Positions 1 through 6,285 of a DNA stretch of 49,770 nucleotides are shown piece by piece. The translations under genes and the position numbers were made by a program. The stretch spans positions 1 to 49,770 of the forward strand of contig CALCBC010000080.1 in the NCBI GenBank assembly GCA_937898525.1, given 5' to 3'. The notes under the pieces are model-generated. The model did not search any database and was not told the DNA's origin. It was given only the letters and a program-made list of their open reading frames with translations. The stretch's first letter is position 1; the number at the start of each line of letters is the position of its first letter. This stretch comes from an uncultured Sphingomonadales bacterium (lineage in GTDB: Bacteria; Pseudomonadota; Alphaproteobacteria; Sphingomonadales; Sphingomonadaceae).

Positions 1-836
1 CCGCCCGCGTGGTTGGCGAGGAACTCGGGGTTGCCGTCGGCCCCCGGCCGCATCGGGTCGGCGTTCTGCTCGCCGCGCAGCGCGGCGGCGGCGAAGCCGT
101 CGCCGATCTCGACGCCCTTGACCGCGTTGATGCCCATCATCGCCGCGGCGAGATCGGCGTCGAGCTTGGCGTAGATCGGCGCGCCCCAGCCGGCCGGAAC
201 CCCGGTGGCGACGCATTCGACCACCGCGCCCAATGACGAGCCGTCCTTGCGCGCTTGGTCGACCAGCTTTTCCCACCGGCTGGCCGCCCAGCTGTCTGGG
301 CAGAAGAACGGGTTCTGCGCGATCTGCTCGGGGTCGAACGCCTCGCGGTCGATCGCATCACCGCCGATCTCGGAGACATAGGCGGTGATCGTCACCTCCG
401 GGATCACCAGCCGCGCCACCGCGCCCGCCGCCACCCGCGCCGCGGTCTCGCGCGCCGACGAGCGCCCGCCGCCGCGATAGTCGCGGAAACCGTACTTGGC
501 GTCGTAGGCATAGTCTGCGTGCCCCGGCCGATAGGCCTTGGCGACTTCGGAGTAGTCCTTCGAGCGCTGGTCAGTGTTCTCGATCAGCAGCGAGATCGGC
601 GTCCCGGTGGTCTTGCCCTCGAACGTGCCCGAGAGGATCTTCACCAGGTCCGCCTCGCGCCGCTGGGTGGTGAACTTGCTCGTCCCCGGCTTGCGCGCGT
701 CGAGATACGGCTGGATGTCGGTTTCCGACAGTGCGAGCCCCGGCGGGCACCCGTCGACCACCGCGCCGAGCGCCGGCCCGTGGCTCTCGCCCCAGGTGGT
801 AAAGCGCAGCACGCGGCCGAAGGTGTTCCAGCTCAT
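1..836 (-). CDS. aroC: Chorismate synthase, 3' end missing (partial)
   Basis: Chorismate synthase converts 5-enolpyruvylshikimate-3-phosphate to chorismate, the last common step of aromatic amino acid synthesis, using reduced FMN. The reverse strand reads open from an ATG at 836 to the window edge (278 complete codons). It opens with MSWNTFGRVLRFTTWGESHG, the family's N-terminal signature, and contains PGHADYAY and the RGGGRSSARET flavin/phosphate-binding segment. The enzyme is normally about 350-360 residues, so roughly the last 80 lie outside the window. It is divergent from ruvA across a 630-bp gap. I see no frame disruption. Confidence 0.95.
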   Translation of the reverse strand, partial: MSWNTFGRVLRFTTWGESHGPALGAVVDGCPPGLALSETDIQPYLDARKPGTSKFTTQRREADLVKILSGTFEGKTTGTPISLLIENTDQRSKDYSEVAKAYRPGHADYAYDAKYGFRDYRGGGRSSARETAARVAAGAVARLVIPEVTITAYVSEIGGDAIDREAFDPEQIAQNPFFCPDSWAASRWEKLVDQARKDGSSLGAVVECVATGVPAGWGAPIYAKLDADLAAAMMGINAVKGVEIGDGFAAAALRGEQNADPMRPGADGNPEFLANHAG

Positions 837-897
837 GGCTGCGAGCGTGTGGCGGAACTCGCAGCCGCTGTCCATATTCGCGCCGCTGGTAGAATAT

Positions 898-1090
898 GCT
901 CACGCGAAGACGCAAAGACGCCAAGCGGACGTGCCCCGCGGCGAAGCCGCATTTCCCGGATCACACGAAGAGACGAAGATGCCGGGGAACGCGGCAACGT
1001 AGTGCGACACCTTCGTGTCTTCGTGTGAACCCAATCGGAGCCGGTTCCCGGCAAGCGCTCGCTCTTGGCGTCTTCGCGCCTTCGCGTGAC
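898..1090. repeat. Nested inverted-repeat element (four related arms)
   Basis: Four related arms lie in this gene-free stretch. The outer pair is at about 899-925 (begins TCACGCGAAGACGCAAAGAC) and 1066-1090 (its near-perfect reverse complement). The inner pair is at about 961-981 (begins TCACACGAAGAGACGAAG) and 1010-1031 (reverse complement). All fit a loose consensus TCACRCGAAGRCRCGAAG, so the unit is two nested palindromes of one repeat family. It lies between the divergent aroC and ruvA. The rest of 837-1466 holds only an AT-rich patch near 1279-1293; I see no gene there. Confidence 0.7.
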
Positions 1091-1466
1091 AGTCAATCGT
1101 CCCGACGCCACGCCCCGCGGCTCGGCGTGCCGGGCAAAACCGTTTTCCTACTTTGTTCCAATCTGCCATGGTTCGACGCATGAGAGCGCCCGGCCCCACC
1201 AACGCGCGGCTGTCAGGCACGATCGCGATGCCGTGCGCCTCATTGCCGGCGAAAGTTCCTTTCTCCCGCGCGCACGAACATTTTATTTTTTCACGCGTGG
1301 CCACGTGTCACCCCGGCCCGCCCAAGTCATTGAGCGCAAGTCCGAAAAGCAGGGCGACAGGGCCTGTAGGATTTGTCGCTTGTGTAACCCTCGGCCAGGC
1401 AGCGCGACGGTGGATGCCGTCGCCCGACCTCTGGCCAAATGCGCCCCGACTCGGCACCACAGCACG

Positions 1467-2072
1467 ATGATTGCCAAGCTGACGGGGCGGCTCGACGAGA
1501 GCGGAGCGGACTGGGCGGTGATCGACGTCCGGGGCGTCGGCTATCTCGTCCACTGCTCGAGCAAGACCCTCGCCGCGCTCGGGATCGCCGGCGACGAGGT
1601 CACCGTCTACACCGACCTCCAGGTCAGCGAGAACGACGTGCGCCTGCTCGGCTTCGCCCAGGCCGGCGAGCGCGACTGGTTCCGCCTGCTCACGCAAGTT
1701 CAGGGCGTCGGCAGCAAGGTCGCGCTGGCGATCCTCTCCGCGCTGTCCCCCGAGGAGCTGCAGCGCGCCTGCGCCACGGGCGACGCCGCGCAAGTCGCCC
1801 GCGCGCAGGGCGTCGGCCCCAAGCTCGCCGGTCGCATCGTCAACGAGCTCAAGGACAAGGCCGGCGCACTGCCGGGCACCCCCGCCAGCGTCCCGCCCGC
1901 CGCCGTCTCGCAGCCCGGCACCGCCAGCGCCGACGCCGTCTCCGCGCTGCAGAACCTCGGTTTCAAGCCCGCGGTTGCGGCCAGCGCCGTCGCGCATGCG
2001 CAGGCCGAGCTCGGCGAGGGGGCTGGGTTAAATGAGTTGGTGCGGGTAGCGCTGAAGAGGGCGGCGGGGTGA
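1467..2072 (+). CDS. ruvA: Holliday junction branch migration protein RuvA
   Basis: RuvA binds four-way junctions as a tetramer and loads the RuvB motor. The 201-residue product has the usual family length. It has an N-terminal OB-fold starting MIAKLTGRLDESG, two helix-hairpin-helix motifs around residues 72-82 (GVGSKVALAIL) and 113-125 (GVGPKLAGRIVNE), an Ala/Pro linker near 135-150, and a C-terminal RuvB-binding domain. The ATG at 1467 is chosen because the family starts exactly there, although the frame stays open upstream. ruvC, often just upstream in alphaproteobacteria, is absent here. ruvB follows 1.5 kb downstream, beyond inserted repeats and two genes. Confidence 0.96.
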   Translation: MIAKLTGRLDESGADWAVIDVRGVGYLVHCSSKTLAALGIAGDEVTVYTDLQVSENDVRLLGFAQAGERDWFRLLTQVQGVGSKVALAILSALSPEELQRACATGDAAQVARAQGVGPKLAGRIVNELKDKAGALPGTPASVPPAAVSQPGTASADAVSALQNLGFKPAVAASAVAHAQAELGEGAGLNELVRVALKRAAG

Positions 2073-2108
2073 TGGCCTTCTCTCAACCTCGTCTCGCATT
2101 CCCCAACG

Positions 2109-2266
2109 GTCATCCTGAACTTGTTTCAAGACCCATTTCGCCGCGCGCGCGGAGCCGTCGGTCCGAACCGCAAGCCTACCGCCGGATCGCGCCCGTCGGG
2201 GTTGCGCCCGAACTGCATGCTCCGCAGCCTGTTGCCCAATGGGCCCTGAAACAAGTTCAGGGTGAC
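2109..2266. mobile_element. 158-bp MITE-like derivative of the GIY-YIG element (copy A)
   Basis: The ends are inverted 29-mers (GTCATCCTGAACTTGTTTCA... at 2109 and its complement ending at 2266). Reading the minus strand, an ATG at 2218 opens a 30-codon frame beginning MQFGRNPDGRD and ending RARRNGS, with the stop at 2126-2128 inside the left terminal repeat. Aligned with the 401-bp element at 2331-2731, copy A equals residues 1-5 joined to residues 87-111 of its nuclease. The length difference is exactly 243 bp. No target-site duplication is evident. Right-flank similarity to the full element continues about 20 bp past the repeat. Confidence 0.8.
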
Positions 2267-2330
2267 GAAGATGGATCGGATTCGGAGCTATCTCCACCCC
2301 CATCTCGTGAGCACACGCCCTCTCCACCCC

Positions 2331-2731
2331 GTCATCCTGAGCTTGTCTCAGGACCCATTGCGCCGCCCGCGCGGAACGATCGGTTCGAACCCCAGCCCCA
2401 CGGCGAGATCCCGCCACTCGGGGTTGTGCGCGTTGATCAGGTTGATCTTCCACTGGCGCCGCCAGTTCTTGAGCTGCTTCTCGCGGGCGATCGCGTAGGT
2501 CATCTCGTCGAACATCTCGAAGTGGACGAGGCGATGGACGCCGTAGCGCGAGGTGAACCCCGGCAGGGCGTTGTTCCGGTGCTGCCACAGCCGTCTCAGC
2601 AGGTCCGAGGTCACCCCGATATACAGCGTGCCGTAGTGCGCGCTCGCGAGGATGTAGACGCAGGGGCTGCGCTCGAACTGCATGCGCCCGAGCGTGCTGC
2701 CCGATGGGCCCTGAAACAAGTTCAGGGTGAC
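2331..2731. mobile_element. 401-bp element with terminal inverted repeats and a GIY-YIG gene (copy B)
   Basis: The left end at 2331 (GTCATCCTGAGCTTGTCTCA...) and the right end at 2703-2731 (reverse complement GTCACCCTGAACTTGTTTCA...) enclose a single gene on the minus strand. Each end contains a short hairpin, CCTGAA-CTTGT-TTCAGG in consensus form. The gene's stop codon lies inside the left end (2348-2350) and its ATG lies 21 nt inside the inner edge of the right end. Two internally deleted relatives sit within 1 kb on either side. Treating it as a mobile unit is inference; the repeats and gene are directly visible. Confidence 0.75.
2348..2683 (-). CDS. GIY-YIG nuclease family protein inside a repeat element
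   Basis: The 111-residue product matches small stand-alone GIY-YIG domain proteins (YhbQ/UPF0213-like, often misannotated as UvrC). It has VYIL at 9-12 and LYIG at 20-23 (the GIY-YIG pair), a conserved basic patch LLRRLWQH at 28-35, Glu68 in REKQLKNW as likely metal ligand, and NPEWRDL at 87-93. The ATG at 2683 is preferred: the frame is open to 2779, but that extension only translates the terminal repeat. No good ribosome-binding site is visible. Family members are predicted single-strand nickases or structure-specific endonucleases. The role here, possibly acting on its own terminal hairpins, is inferred from context. Confidence 0.85.
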   Translation of the reverse strand: MQFERSPCVYILASAHYGTLYIGVTSDLLRRLWQHRNNALPGFTSRYGVHRLVHFEMFDEMTYAIAREKQLKNWRRQWKINLINAHNPEWRDLAVGLGFEPIVPRGRRNGS

Positions 2732-2774
2732 GAAGATGGAGCGGTTTCGGATCCACTTCCCACCCTTCCAAACC

Positions 2775-2815
2775 GTCATCCTGAACTCGTTTCAGGACCC
2801 ATTTCGCCGCCGGAG
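2775..2815. repeat. Solo left end of the GIY-YIG element family
   Basis: A single copy of the left-end repeat (GTCATCCTGAACTCGTTTCA...) with no matching right end. Read on the minus strand it still encodes the RRRNGS-stop tail typical of the family, then similarity fades toward the doxX-like gene. It lies 44 bp from the right end of the full element, so it is probably the remnant of another copy. Confidence 0.6.
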
Positions 2816-2877
2816 CAGAGGGCGCGTATTTCCGCGCCACAGCTCGGCACGGCCGCGATGTGCGCAGGCGCCTGCCG

Positions 2878-3294
2878 ATGAACCTCACCCTCCCCACCCT
2901 CTCCCGCTGGAGCGACGTCACGCTTTTCGCCCTGCGCGCTTTGACCGGCGCGTTCCTGATGCACGAGACCTGGGACAACATCGAAAGCCGCGCGCGGATG
3001 GGCGAGTTCGTCGAATTCCTCGGCCAGCACGGTTTCCCGCTGCCGTGGCTGCTCGCGCCGCTCTCGGTAGCGGTGCAGTTCGGCTGCGGCGCGCTGCTCG
3101 TCGCCGGGCTGCTGACGCGGCTCGCGGGGCTGCTGGTGGCGGCGAACTTCACCGTCGCGGTGCTCATGGTCCATTTCCACGAGTCCTTCCGCGGCTGGTG
3201 GCCGGCGATCGTGCTGGTGTTCCTCGGCCTGCATTTCGCCGCCGCGGGCTCGGGCAAGTTCGGGCTCGATGCGCTGTTCGGAGGGCGGCGGTGA
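2878..3294 (+). CDS. DoxX-family membrane protein
   Basis: A 138-residue integral membrane protein of the DoxX/DoxD-like class. These are four-helix proteins, some linked to quinone-dependent redox or oxidative-stress functions, mostly uncharacterised. The N-terminal helix contains LFALRALTGAFLMHETWDNI, typical of the family. Hydrophobic segments follow near 57-80, 85-105 and 110-128, ending in SGKFGLDALF. ATG 2878 is preferred over an in-frame GTG at 2860 because an AGG lies 9 nt upstream of the ATG. It sits between repeat elements in the ruvA-ruvB interval and may be co-transcribed with them. Confidence 0.8.
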   Translation: MNLTLPTLSRWSDVTLFALRALTGAFLMHETWDNIESRARMGEFVEFLGQHGFPLPWLLAPLSVAVQFGCGALLVAGLLTRLAGLLVAANFTVAVLMVHFHESFRGWWPAIVLVFLGLHFAAAGSGKFGLDALFGGRR

Positions 3295-3315
3295 CGCACG
3301 CCCTTTCCCCGTTCC

Positions 3316-3473
3316 GTCATCCCGAACTTGTTTCAGGACCCATTTCTCGGTCGGCGCTGAGCCGTCGACTCATGGGGCAGCATCGCGTCCAGATCCCGCC
3401 ACTCGAGGTTGCGCTCGATCATCATGCTCCGGATGGCGCGGGGCAATGGGCCCTGAAACAGGTTCAGGGTGAC
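3316..3473. mobile_element. 158-bp MITE-like derivative of the GIY-YIG element (copy C)
   Basis: Same length as copy A (158 bp), with ends at 3316 (GTCATCCCGAACTTGTTTCA...) and 3473. On the minus strand an ATG at 3425 opens a 30-codon frame beginning MMIERNLEWRDLD and ending RRPRNGS, with the stop at 3333-3335 in the terminal repeat. The deletion junction, after the Arg5 codon and before the Asn87 codon of the full nuclease, is identical to copy A. Internal sequence differs substantially from copy A, so the two are not a recent duplication. Confidence 0.8.
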
Positions 3474-3535
3474 GGAGAAGGATCGGACGCTGCAGCGGAC
3501 CTCGTCCGTTCTCGCTCCGCCGCCCGTCCCCGCCC

Positions 3536-3560
3536 GTCATCGCGAGCTTGTTTCGGGAGA
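3536..3560. repeat. Degenerate end of the GIY-YIG element family
   Basis: GTCATCGCGAGCTTGTTTCG resembles the element's left end but is diverged and unpaired. It lies 24 bp before the ruvB start codon, so it falls within the ruvB leader. Confidence 0.45.
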
Positions 3561-3583
3561 GATGGGGCGCCAAGCAGCGTGCA

Positions 3584-4612
3584 ATGACCGATAACCCCAC
3601 CCTCTCTCCCCAGCGCCAACCGGAGGACCAGGACGCCGCGCTGCGTCCGAAGTCGCTCGGCGAGTTCGTCGGGCAGGAGGCGGCGCGCGAGAACCTGCGC
3701 GTGTTCATCGAGGCCGCGCGGAGCCGCGGCGAGGCGATGGACCACGTGCTGTTCTTCGGCCCGCCGGGGCTCGGCAAGACCACGCTGGCGCAGATCGTCG
3801 CCCGCGAGATGGGGGTCGGCTTCCGCGCCACCTCGGGCCCGGTGATCGCCCGCGCGGGCGACCTCGCGGCGCTGCTGACCAACCTCGAGCCGCACGACGT
3901 GCTGTTCATCGACGAAATCCACCGGCTCAATCCGGTGGTCGAGGAAGTGCTCTACCCGGCGATGGAGGACCGCGCGCTCGATTTGATCATCGGCGAGGGG
4001 CCCTCGGCGCGCTCGGTGCGGATCGACCTGCCGCCGTTCACGCTGATCGGCGCGACGACCAGGCAGGGCCTGCTGACCACGCCGCTGCGCGACCGTTTCG
4101 GCATCCCGGTGCGGCTCAATTTCTACACCGAGGCCGAGCTCGAGCGTGTGGTCACCCGCGGTGCTTCGCTGCTCCGCATCGCGATCGACCCGGCGGGCGC
4201 GCGCGAGATCGCCCGGCGCAGCCGCGGTACGCCGCGCGTCGCCGGGCGCCTCCTGCGCCGGGTGCGCGACTTCGCTCACGTCGCCGGCGCGAGCACGATC
4301 ACCGCCGAGATCGCCGACCGGGCGCTGCTCAGGCTCGAGGTGGATTCGCTCGGGCTCGATGCGATGGACCGGCGCTACCTGACGATGATCGCCGAGACCT
4401 ATGGCGGCGGCCCGGTCGGAGTCGAAACGCTCGCCGCGGGGCTCGCCGAGCCGCGCGACACGATCGAGGACGTGGTCGAGCCGTACCTCATCCAGCTCGG
4501 CCTCGTCGCCCGCACGGCGCGCGGGCGCTGCCTCAACGAATCGGGCTGGAAGCACCTCGGGCTGGCTCCGCCCGGGGGGGCGCAGGGAGGGCTGTTCGAC
4601 CCCGGAAAGTAG
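3584..4612 (+). CDS. ruvB: Holliday junction DNA helicase RuvB
   Basis: The AAA+ motor that drives branch migration with RuvA. The 342-residue product has family length: Walker A GPPGLGKT at 59-66, Walker B DEIH at 110-113, sensor-1 IGATTR, arginine-finger segment RDRFGI, and a C-terminal winged-helix domain ending LGLAPPGGAQGGLF. ATG 3584 (MTDNPTLSPQRQ) is chosen over the in-frame ATG at 3548, which lies in the repeat-derived leader. No strong Shine-Dalgarno is adjacent. The separation from ruvA by mobile-looking repeats is unusual, since the two are often directly adjacent. Confidence 0.97.
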   Translation: MTDNPTLSPQRQPEDQDAALRPKSLGEFVGQEAARENLRVFIEAARSRGEAMDHVLFFGPPGLGKTTLAQIVAREMGVGFRATSGPVIARAGDLAALLTNLEPHDVLFIDEIHRLNPVVEEVLYPAMEDRALDLIIGEGPSARSVRIDLPPFTLIGATTRQGLLTTPLRDRFGIPVRLNFYTEAELERVVTRGASLLRIAIDPAGAREIARRSRGTPRVAGRLLRRVRDFAHVAGASTITAEIADRALLRLEVDSLGLDAMDRRYLTMIAETYGGGPVGVETLAAGLAEPRDTIEDVVEPYLIQLGLVARTARGRCLNESGWKHLGLAPPGGAQGGLFDPGK

Positions 4613-4624
4613 ACGAACGGTTAA

Positions 4625-4647
4625 CGCGGCGTTTGGAAAGCGCCGCG
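4625..4647 (+). terminator. Hairpin after ruvB (weak terminator candidate)
   Basis: CGCGGCG at 4625-4631 pairs perfectly with CGCCGCG at 4641-4647 across a 9-nt loop, 12 bp past the ruvB stop. The following bases are only mildly T-rich. The remainder of the gap to 4837 shows nothing recognisable. Confidence 0.4.
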
Positions 4648-4837
4648 GTTCGGTTCCAGTTCGGGACAGACCGCGATTCCGCCGGCTTCGCATTTGCAAA
4701 AAGGGCCTCTTCCGGCGCCGAATCGTGGTTAACGCGATTGTCGCGGGACCCGTCGCCTGCGCTTCTGCCAGCGACAGGAGGTCCAGGGCGCCCGCTCCGG
4801 CGTCCATCCGGCCTCCCCAGTTGCTGAGAGACGAAAC

Positions 4838-5665
4838 ATGTCTATTCGCAGTGCCCTCGCGAAATTGTCCGCCGCCGCGGCCGGTGGCGCGTTGATCGGC
4901 GGTGCCGCGCACGTGGCCGAGCCGCAGGCGGCCACGACCAGCTACAAGTCGGTCAAGGCGCAGCCCGTCAAATCGGTCAAATCGCAGTCGCGCCCCGTAC
5001 CGCGGCGCCCGGAACCCCGGATCGCCCGCGTGATCCCGCCCGAGCCCGAACAGGAATACGCGATGGTGCCGATCCCGATGCCGATGCCGCAGCAGCAGCC
5101 GGCGCCGGCGATGACCTGCTGCGGCGGCGGCAGCAGCACGCCGATCGTCATCGGCGGGTCGAGCGGCTGGGGCGGCGGCTTCGGCGGCTTCTTCGGCGGG
5201 TTCGTCGGCGGCAGCAGCAGCGGCAGCGTGAGCCTGACGACGACGACAACGACCTCGGGTTCGACCAGCAGCGGGATCGACATCGACATCGACGTCAACG
5301 CCAGCTCGACCTCGACTTCCACCTCGTCGAGCTCGGGTACGATCACCAGCACGACGACATCGTCGAGCTCGGGCAACGTCTCGACCAGCACTTCGTCCTC
5401 CGGCAACATCACCTCGAGCACGTCGAGCAGCTCGTCCACGTCGAGCTCGACCAGTTCCTCGACCTCGAGCTCGACGAGTTCGTCGACTTCGAGCTCGACC
5501 AGCGGCGGCACCTCGGGGTGCCACAAGTGCTCGTCCACCTCGGGCGGATCGACCGGTTCGACTTCGGGCACCCAGGTGCCCGAGCCGTCGATGGTCCTGC
5601 TGTTCGGCGCCGGCGCCGCGGCGGTGTTCTCGCGGCGCCGCAGGAAGGCTGCCCACGCGGCCTGA
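4838..5665 (+). CDS. Ser/Thr-rich PEP-CTERM sorting-domain protein
   Basis: A 275-residue predicted exported protein. It has an N-terminal hydrophobic segment (residues 8-25, LAKLSAAAAGGALIGGA), a basic/proline-rich stretch to about 90, a Gly-rich stretch near 95-128, then about 115 residues of almost pure Ser/Thr/Gly. The repeat is largely an STSS tetrapeptide, encoded by tandem 12-bp-like DNA units at about 5416-5510. The C-terminus is a classic PEP-CTERM signal: VPEPSMVLLFGAGAAAVF followed by SRRRRK. Such signals are cut by exosortase, usually in exopolysaccharide producers, and Ser/Thr-rich regions are often glycosylated. The specific function is unknown; a surface or matrix role is inferred. 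The Ser/Thr region could vary in length by slippage. Confidence 0.8.
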   Translation: MSIRSALAKLSAAAAGGALIGGAAHVAEPQAATTSYKSVKAQPVKSVKSQSRPVPRRPEPRIARVIPPEPEQEYAMVPIPMPMPQQQPAPAMTCCGGGSSTPIVIGGSSGWGGGFGGFFGGFVGGSSSGSVSLTTTTTTSGSTSSGIDIDIDVNASSTSTSTSSSSGTITSTTTSSSSGNVSTSTSSSGNITSSTSSSSSTSSSTSSSTSSSTSSSTSSSTSGGTSGCHKCSSTSGGSTGSTSGTQVPEPSMVLLFGAGAAAVFSRRRRKAAHAA

Positions 5666-5670
5666 CGGGT

Positions 5671-5718
5671 CAGTTCATGCCGCCGGCCGGATCCTTCGGC
5701 GGCCGGCGGCATGAATTG
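5671..5718 (+). terminator. 16-bp perfect hairpin after the PEP-CTERM gene
   Basis: TTCATGCCGCCGGCCG (5674-5689) pairs perfectly with 5700-5715, and weaker pairing extends to 5671/5718. The loop is 10 nt. It begins just after the stop codon at 5665. There is no clear T-tract, so it may act as a transcription pause, a 3'-end stabiliser or a repeat rather than a classical intrinsic terminator. Confidence 0.5.
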
Positions 5719-5828
5719 TATGGATTCGGCGCCAATTGTAGAGCGCCCTTCACGACCAGGGCCAATACAGAGGCCGAATAAACGGCCGAATCGCATCGAG
5801 CCGTGGGTCGTAAGGGAATACACGTAAG

Positions 5829-6080
5829 TTGCGTTACTCGCTCCTCAAGGAGCCGGTCGAAGAAGTCCCGTTCTCGTCCGAGTTCCACACGTTGTCGCAC
5901 GATCTTCGGACGCCGCTCAACCACATCAACGGATTTGCCGAACTGCTGCTCCTCGGCGGCGGGCTCGACAGCACGCAGGAAAGCTACGTCGAGGCGATCC
6001 TGCGCTCGAGCCACGCACTGAAGGAGACGGTGCTCGCCTATCTCGACGAGGCCGAGGCGCAGGCACGCAGCCGCCGCTGA
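5829..6080 (+). CDS. Stand-alone HisKA (DHp) domain protein
   Basis: An 83-residue protein that is essentially only a histidine-kinase dimerisation/phosphoacceptor domain. It carries the H-box LSHDLRTPLNHINGFAELL, with His24 as predicted phosphoacceptor, and a second amphipathic helix to about residue 72. There is no sensor domain and no HATPase domain before the stop, and the next gene is unrelated. The start is a TTG at 5829 with AAGGGA 11 nt upstream; an in-frame stop at 5811 excludes a longer form. A strong terminator follows. It could be a phosphotransfer or inhibitory partner of another kinase, or the remnant of a lost full kinase. The intact frame with its own terminator favours a functional gene. 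Confidence 0.7.
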   Translation: MRYSLLKEPVEEVPFSSEFHTLSHDLRTPLNHINGFAELLLLGGGLDSTQESYVEAILRSSHALKETVLAYLDEAEAQARSRR

Positions 6081-6133
6081 CGCGGCGACGACAGGTTTCC
6101 CATCGTCGCCCGTGCCCTGGCGACGACGGGCGT

Positions 6134-6175
6134 GAAGGACGGCCTCGGGACTGCGGCCGTCCTTCCTTTTTCTTT
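6134..6175 (+). terminator. Intrinsic terminator after the HisKA gene
   Basis: GAAGGACGGCC (6134-6144) pairs perfectly with GGCCGTCCTTC (6155-6165), followed directly by CTTTTTCTTT. A second GC-rich hairpin lies just upstream (about 6101-6129). This is the clearest rho-independent terminator in the window. Confidence 0.9.
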
Positions 6176-6285
6176 CCCTCGGGATTCCAGCGCCGTCCGG
6201 ACCACCCGGCCAGCTCCCGTACGTTCTCCCAGGCGCAGCCGGCGCGACGTTGATGCAGCGGGGCGCAGCGCCTACGGTCCGGGGC

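Noticed and set aside
1270..1300. AT-rich patch as a ruvA promoter
   Set aside because: No convincing -35/-10 pair could be placed; too weak to annotate.
2388..2402. GGTTCGAACCC, resembling a tRNA T-arm
   Set aside because: It is inside the GIY-YIG gene's coding region, and no acceptor, D or anticodon arms are found around it.
2684..2779. N-terminal extension of the GIY-YIG protein
   Set aside because: The extension is a translation of the terminal repeat, and the derivatives keep the ATG at the equivalent inner position.
2109..3560. Clustered repeats as a possible CRISPR array
   Set aside because: The copies are inverted pairs with unequal spacing, related internal sequence and a protein-coding gene, not regular direct repeats with unique spacers.
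4838..5665. Ser/Thr tract as a sequencing or assembly artefact
   Set aside because: The frame is intact and ends in a coherent PEP-CTERM signal.
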